From the NCBI RefSeq assembly GCF_019645835.1, contig NZ_CP080998.1, positions 4,154,001 to 4,218,000 on the forward strand: DNA of 64,000 nt. Direction: 5' to 3'. Origin of the DNA: Mycolicibacterium holsaticum DSM 44478 = JCM 12374. Lineage in GTDB: Bacteria > Actinomycetota > Actinomycetes > Mycobacteriales > Mycobacteriaceae. How positions within the stretch are numbered: position 1 is the stretch's first letter; every line of letters begins with the position of its first letter. Below the pieces are notes generated by a model. That model was not told where the DNA came from. It made no database searches and saw only the letters and a program-made list of their open reading frames with translations. Below, piece after piece: positions 60,096-64,000 of this stretch. Position numbers and translations under genes: made by a program.

Positions 60096-61093
60096 TGCTT
60101 GCACAGGTTCACCTTCTGACCGTTGAGCAGTACGTCGACGGGAAGCGGCAGTTCCGCGCGGCCCTTCGAACACGGGATCACCTCACCTGGCGCCGACGGC
60201 GGCGGGATGTTGTCCCAGACGACCGGGACCACCTTGACCGCTTCCATCAAATCGTCGAAGTTGGTGAACGCCTTGTCGAGAGCGGTGTCGACGTCGATGC
60301 CGGGTTTCAGACCCGCGTTGTTCAACAGTTGAACCACCGAGCGGGTGAACTCCGGGCCGTAGAGTTCTGACTTGCGGAACTCGTCGAGCACGGTGAGTGC
60401 CGCGTCGATCGGCCGGTTCGCCCACTCGATGATGTTGACGAAGTCCCTGCCGTGTCCGGACATGGAGTCCGCGACGGTCTTGAGGTTCTGCATCAGCACG
60501 GCGACCACCTGCTGGCGGTCGGCAACGAACCGGGTCAGGGTGTGGATGCTCTCCAATACGGGTGCCAGGCCCGAACCGTCCCCGGTCAGGAAGTTCTCGA
60601 CGTTGGCGGTGAAGGCATTCAGTTCGTCGGGGTTCAAGGTGGCGAGCACCGGCTGCAGCCCGTTGAAGAGCCGGGTGATGTCAAATGACGGCTGCGTCAT
60701 GGCAGTCGGAATATGTCTTACCTCAACAGTATTGGCACCGCCTTCGCGCGGGTTCTGCACATCGAGGTACCGCAGTCCGGTGAGTGCCTGATACTTCACG
60801 GCCAGCCGAGTTGCCGATTCCAGCTGGTATCGGGAGTCCAGCGTGAAGGCCACGTCCGCCACTGTCTGACCGTCGCGGCGCCGCAGAACGATCTCATCCA
60901 CTTTCCCGGCGCGCACGCCCCTGACACGCACATCGGCTCCGTTACGCAATCCGGAGACATCGGTGAACTCCGCGGTGTAGTGGTTGAGGGTGGTGTCCAC
61001 GGGCTGGCTGATCACATTCATCACCAGGGTCAGCAGAAGGACACCGACCACCGCCGCGACCGCCAGGCGCCACGCCGCTGCAAGGGGTTTCAC
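60092..61093 (-). CDS. mceB: MCE-family protein MceB
   Basis: A 333-residue MCE protein. The N-terminal helix is LAVAAVVGVLLLTLVMNVI, the MCE domain covers about 38-115 (VRVRGVRAGKVDEIVLRR, LTGLRYLDVQNP) and helices follow to about 270. The C terminus carries two cysteines (VIPCSKG, NLCKQ). GTG 61093 overlaps the mceA stop by four bases. Confidence 0.91.
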   Translation of the reverse strand: MKPLAAAWRLAVAAVVGVLLLTLVMNVISQPVDTTLNHYTAEFTDVSGLRNGADVRVRGVRAGKVDEIVLRRRDGQTVADVAFTLDSRYQLESATRLAVKYQALTGLRYLDVQNPREGGANTVEVRHIPTAMTQPSFDITRLFNGLQPVLATLNPDELNAFTANVENFLTGDGSGLAPVLESIHTLTRFVADRQQVVAVLMQNLKTVADSMSGHGRDFVNIIEWANRPIDAALTVLDEFRKSELYGPEFTRSVVQLLNNAGLKPGIDVDTALDKAFTNFDDLMEAVKVVPVVWDNIPPPSAPGEVIPCSKGRAELPLPVDVLLNGQKVNLCKQ

Positions 61094-62160
61094 CGGGGTT
61101 CACCGCCTTCGCCGGGCAGTGCAGCGGTGGCCGGCGGCAGCGCGCCGATTGCCTGCATCGGGGCGGCGATGCCCGGAAAGTCATCCAGGATCACCCGGAC
61201 GTTGACCGCTCGACGGTCGGGCGGCCCGGCGAACAGCCGCTCCAGTCGCGTCCGATACTCGCGGGCGGTGTCGGCGATGGCGACGCTGGGAACCAGGCCC
61301 GGACCGATATCGGTGAGGATCTTGATCATGTTGGTCAGCGGCGCCAACTCGGTGCTGTGACTGGTCACCAGCTTTCCGGCGGCGCCGAACAAGCCGGTTG
61401 CCGTGAAGTCGATGGACGGCACGTGAGTGTGCCGGAAGTACTCCTCACTGACACCGTCGAGCCCGGCGTGCAGGAACTTGTCTCCGACGCTCACCGCGGC
61501 GTGTACGAACCCGGGGAAGGCGACGCTGAGGCCGGTGGCGTTGGACAGGAGCCGTGCCGTACTGACTGTCTGCACGGTGGCGAACGAATTCGCCACCACC
61601 AGCATGGTTTCCAGCAGCGGATCCAGACCGTCGACGTAGGTGGTGCCACGTCCGATCACGTCGATCAACTGCGGTGTCAACGTTCCGTAGGAGACGTCAC
61701 CCAGGCGGGACAGCAGTGCCTGCAGGGTGAAGTTGCCACTGGGCTCTGTTCTGATCACGGCGCCGTCGGCCAGCGGCGTGCCACCGGCGCTCTGACGCAG
61801 GTTGATTCCGGTGACACCGAAGTAATTGGCCGGGCGGAAGTCGAAACCCACCGCGTCGGTGAGCCCGGTCGTCGGTCCGCGATCAAGCTCTGCAGATATC
61901 CGCACTCCGCCTGCGGGCAGGCTGCTGATGGCCGTGACCTCACCGACTTTCACCCCGTGCATGAGCACGTCGGTGCCGGCGTCGACACCCTGACCGGCAT
62001 AGGGCGACTCGATCACCACGCTCAGTGAGTGGTCGGTTTCCGCGGCGAACGGATTCGCCGAGACCACCGCCGCGACGAGCGCGACGACAACCGTCACGGC
62101 GAGCCCGATCGCCGTGGCGATCCGGCTTTCCTTCTCGGCCGAGGCTTTGTGGAGCAACAC
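61090..62160 (-). CDS. mceA: MCE-family protein MceA
   Basis: A 356-residue MCE protein, the first of the six in the operon. A membrane helix at about 15-35 (IGLAVTVVVALVAAVVSA) precedes the MCE domain (TDVLMHGVKVGEVTAISSL, YFGVTGINLRQSAGG). The GTG start at 62160 is 10 bp after yrbEB. The remaining 200 residues are helical and unlike the cholesterol-linked Mce4A in length and motifs that I can recall; the paralogue group is therefore left open. Confidence 0.9.
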   Translation of the reverse strand: MLLHKASAEKESRIATAIGLAVTVVVALVAAVVSANPFAAETDHSLSVVIESPYAGQGVDAGTDVLMHGVKVGEVTAISSLPAGGVRISAELDRGPTTGLTDAVGFDFRPANYFGVTGINLRQSAGGTPLADGAVIRTEPSGNFTLQALLSRLGDVSYGTLTPQLIDVIGRGTTYVDGLDPLLETMLVVANSFATVQTVSTARLLSNATGLSVAFPGFVHAAVSVGDKFLHAGLDGVSEEYFRHTHVPSIDFTATGLFGAAGKLVTSHSTELAPLTNMIKILTDIGPGLVPSVAIADTAREYRTRLERLFAGPPDRRAVNVRVILDDFPGIAAPMQAIGALPPATAALPGEGGEPR

Positions 62161-62170
62161 TGCGTCTCAC

Positions 62171-63040
62171 CTACCCCTTGAACACGAACACCGGTTGCAG
62201 GCCCCAGACTGCGATGGTCAGCCCGACGTCGAGCACCATGATCGCGACGAGGCTGGCGCGGATCGCACGACCGGAGGCGCGTCCGACGCCGACCGGACCG
62301 CCCGTGGTGAAATAGCCGTAGTAGCAATGGATCAGGGTTACCGCCACACAGAAGACCGTGGCTTTGAACAGGGAGTAGACGATGTCCTCGAAGGGCAGGA
62401 ACTGTACGAAGTAGTGGTTGTAGGTGCCCGCCGGTTGGCTATGGAAGACGCTGATGACGGTGGTCGAGATGTAGAAGCTGGTGATCAGGGTCAACAGGAA
62501 CCCCGGGACCACACAGATCATCGCGCCAACCAAGCGAGTACCGACGACAAAGGGGATGGGCCGCAATCCCATCGCTTCGGTGGCGTCGATCTCCTCTGCG
62601 ATACGCATCGCGCCGATTTCTGCGGTCATGCGGCAGCCTGCCTGAGCGGCGAACGCTATTCCGGCGACCAGTGGCGCCATCTCGCGGACGTTGGCGAGGC
62701 TACCCACGATGCCTGACAACGCCCCGAACCCGATCATGTTGAGCGTGGCAAATGCTTCGATGGCAACGGTCCCGCCGATCGCGACGCCGAGGATGACCAG
62801 GACGCTGATCACGCCACCGTCCACGAGCAGCGAGCCGCGGCCCCAGGCCAGGTTGTTCATCGCCTGCAACGTTTGGCGCCGGTAGCGCCGGACCGTGATG
62901 GGTAACAACCAGAAGGTTAGCGCGGAGAACATCATGAACTGGCCGATCTGGCCGAAAGTTCCTCTGGCCAAGCGGGAGTCGACCAACCGCTGCACCGCCT
63001 TGTTCGGCCCGGGTGAAGGATGGCCCGTTTTCTGGCCCAC
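62171..63040 (-). CDS. yrbEB: YrbE/MlaE permease subunit B
   Basis: A 289-residue MlaE-type permease, one of the two membrane subunits that power Mce transport with an MceG ATPase encoded elsewhere. Helices are evident (VISVLVILGVAIGGTVAI and others), and the coupling-helix motif EEIDATEAMGLRPIPFVVGTRLVGAM is clear. GTG 63040 overlaps the yrbEA stop by one base (TAGTG). The N-terminal 25 residues are polar. Confidence 0.92.
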   Translation of the reverse strand: MGQKTGHPSPGPNKAVQRLVDSRLARGTFGQIGQFMMFSALTFWLLPITVRRYRRQTLQAMNNLAWGRGSLLVDGGVISVLVILGVAIGGTVAIEAFATLNMIGFGALSGIVGSLANVREMAPLVAGIAFAAQAGCRMTAEIGAMRIAEEIDATEAMGLRPIPFVVGTRLVGAMICVVPGFLLTLITSFYISTTVISVFHSQPAGTYNHYFVQFLPFEDIVYSLFKATVFCVAVTLIHCYYGYFTTGGPVGVGRASGRAIRASLVAIMVLDVGLTIAVWGLQPVFVFKG

Positions 63041-63960
63041 TACGACACCTCCATCGGAAAGAACATGGTTTGCAACTGGGTGATCGCGAGGTTCGCCATC
63101 GCGATGCACACGACGTTGAGCACGACCGATGAGTTCACGGCGTCGGCGACACCCCGCGGGCCGCCTTTCGCCTCCATACCTCGCAGGCAGGAGATGATGG
63201 CCACCATCGCGCCGAATATCACTGACTTGCCCAGCGTGAACCAGACATCGGCGACCGAGGCGAAGGTCCCGAACGATTGCCAGAAGCTGCCGGAGGTCAC
63301 GTCATTGACGCCGACCGCCAACGCGAACGACGCGCCGACCGCCGAGGCGATGATGATCGCGCAGAGCAGCGGGGCGATGATGAGCAGCGCCAAAAAACGC
63401 GGAACGACCAAGTGCCGCACGGGGTCGATGCCCAGTACTCGAAGCGCGTCGAGTTCCTCCCGGATCGCCCGGGCACCCAGGTCGGAGGCGATCGCCGATG
63501 CGGCCGCGCCTCCCATCAGCAGTCCTGCGGTCACCGGTGCGCCCTGTCGCACGATGCCCACCCCGCTGGCCGCACCCACCAGCGAGCTCGCCCCGATCTG
63601 ATTGACCAGGCCCGACGTCTGGATGGACACGATTGCACCGATCGGTATCGCCATCAGCAAGGCGGGGGCGGCCGTCACTTTGAGCAATGTCCATGCCTGA
63701 ACCAGCATCTCGCCGAACGGTATGCGCAGCGCGATCCCGTCGACCACCGCGTAACGCACGGTGGAGGCGAACATCGTGACGGCGCGACCGACGGTCGCGA
63801 CGCTGAGGACGGGGGCCGTGAAAACCCAGCGGAGCAACGCTCTCAGCGCCCGTGAAATCCTGGCTTTCGCGCCGACCCGGCGGCCGGCCGAACCCCGATC
63901 TTTTCCGAGCACCGACGGCGTCGGCGGCAAACCGGCCATCACGTTCTGCATCAGCGGCAC
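63040..63960 (-). CDS. yrbEA: YrbE/MlaE permease subunit A (5' end uncertain at window edge)
   Basis: A 306-residue MlaE-type permease, the first gene of the mce operon in this window. The motif REELDALRVLGIDPVRHLVVPRFLALL marks the cytoplasmic coupling helix, and five to six membrane helices are visible. The N terminus to about residue 50 is an extra Pro/Arg-rich segment compared with the roughly 265-residue M. tuberculosis YrbE1A. The reading frame stays open upstream of the GTG at 63960 to the window edge, so the true start may lie outside. The promoter and any regulator of the operon are not in view. Confidence 0.85.
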   Translation of the reverse strand: MPLMQNVMAGLPPTPSVLGKDRGSAGRRVGAKARISRALRALLRWVFTAPVLSVATVGRAVTMFASTVRYAVVDGIALRIPFGEMLVQAWTLLKVTAAPALLMAIPIGAIVSIQTSGLVNQIGASSLVGAASGVGIVRQGAPVTAGLLMGGAAASAIASDLGARAIREELDALRVLGIDPVRHLVVPRFLALLIIAPLLCAIIIASAVGASFALAVGVNDVTSGSFWQSFGTFASVADVWFTLGKSVIFGAMVAIISCLRGMEAKGGPRGVADAVNSSVVLNVVCIAMANLAITQLQTMFFPMEVS

Positions 63961-64000
63961 ACCTGGGAACGGTTGATCCGGCTGCCCCAGCGCAGGACGC

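Noticed and set aside
53228..63960. choD next to a mce operon taken as evidence for a cholesterol-import cluster
   Set aside because: No other sterol catabolic genes are present and the Mce proteins could not be assigned to the Mce4 group; adjacency alone is weak.

Overview
The window is chromosomal DNA of a fast-growing mycobacterium (Mycolicibacterium type). The evidence is high G+C, many GTG starts and ATGA/GTGA start-stop overlaps, a complete mce operon, an mfpA operon, the DnaE2/ImuA'/ImuB mutasome with mycobacterial LexA boxes, a ChoD homologue and a mycobacterial SAM-IV riboswitch. From memory, gene order follows M. tuberculosis from about Rv3329 to Rv3409c, with local insertions. No phage, IS element, CRISPR array, rRNA or tRNA was seen; most of the window is ordinary core chromosome.

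Layout. 1-4.5 kb: an omega-amino compound module (aldehyde dehydrogenase, divergent Lrp regulator, coupled class III aminotransferase) and a beta-propeller lactonase-like gene. 4.7-9.3 kb: DacB1, an SMR exporter, a YhjD/BrkB membrane protein, TrpS and XthA. 9.3-13.7 kb: an alpha/beta hydrolase and two unrelated isocitrate dehydrogenases in tandem. 13.8-19.6 kb: SAM-IV riboswitch, metY-metX, a methyltransferase, DUF3017-folD and an ene-reductase. 19.6-27.1 kb: a secreted protein, TetR with a strong divergent promoter and a frameshifted small gene, a two-FHA ABC transporter (Rv1747 type), a hemophore-like protein, an amidohydrolase and an NsrR-Hmp nitric-oxide operon.

27.2-31.8 kb: the mfp operon (sensor kinase-like protein, Roadblock, DUF742, GTPase, pentapeptide MfpA); the GTPase N terminus carries an unusual in-frame repeat. 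32-36.1 kb: TrmL, a nitroreductase and a PPOX-fold protein, then an AT-rich gap leading to a secreted glycoside hydrolase with a repetitive acidic tail. 36.1-47.7 kb: SOS mutagenesis genes dnaE2 and imuA'-imuB, each with a LexA box, enclosing EamA, Usp, HtdY, a two-domain acyl reductase and a nucleoside hydrolase. 47.7-55 kb: guaA, a HAD phosphomutase coupled to a GH65 phosphorylase, phoU and choD. 55-64 kb: a tightly overlapping leftward mce operon (yrbEA, yrbEB, mceA-F, a Mce-associated protein, an MmpS-like secreted protein) that runs to the right edge.

The most unusual signals are: the glycoside hydrolase with its 9-bp minisatellite tail and AT-rich leader; the repeat insertion in the MfpB-like GTPase; the intact TetR-type promoter driving a broken gene; the palindromes abutting start codons (nsrR and the lactonase-like gene); and the tandem icd genes. 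I found no convincing wholly new multigene system.
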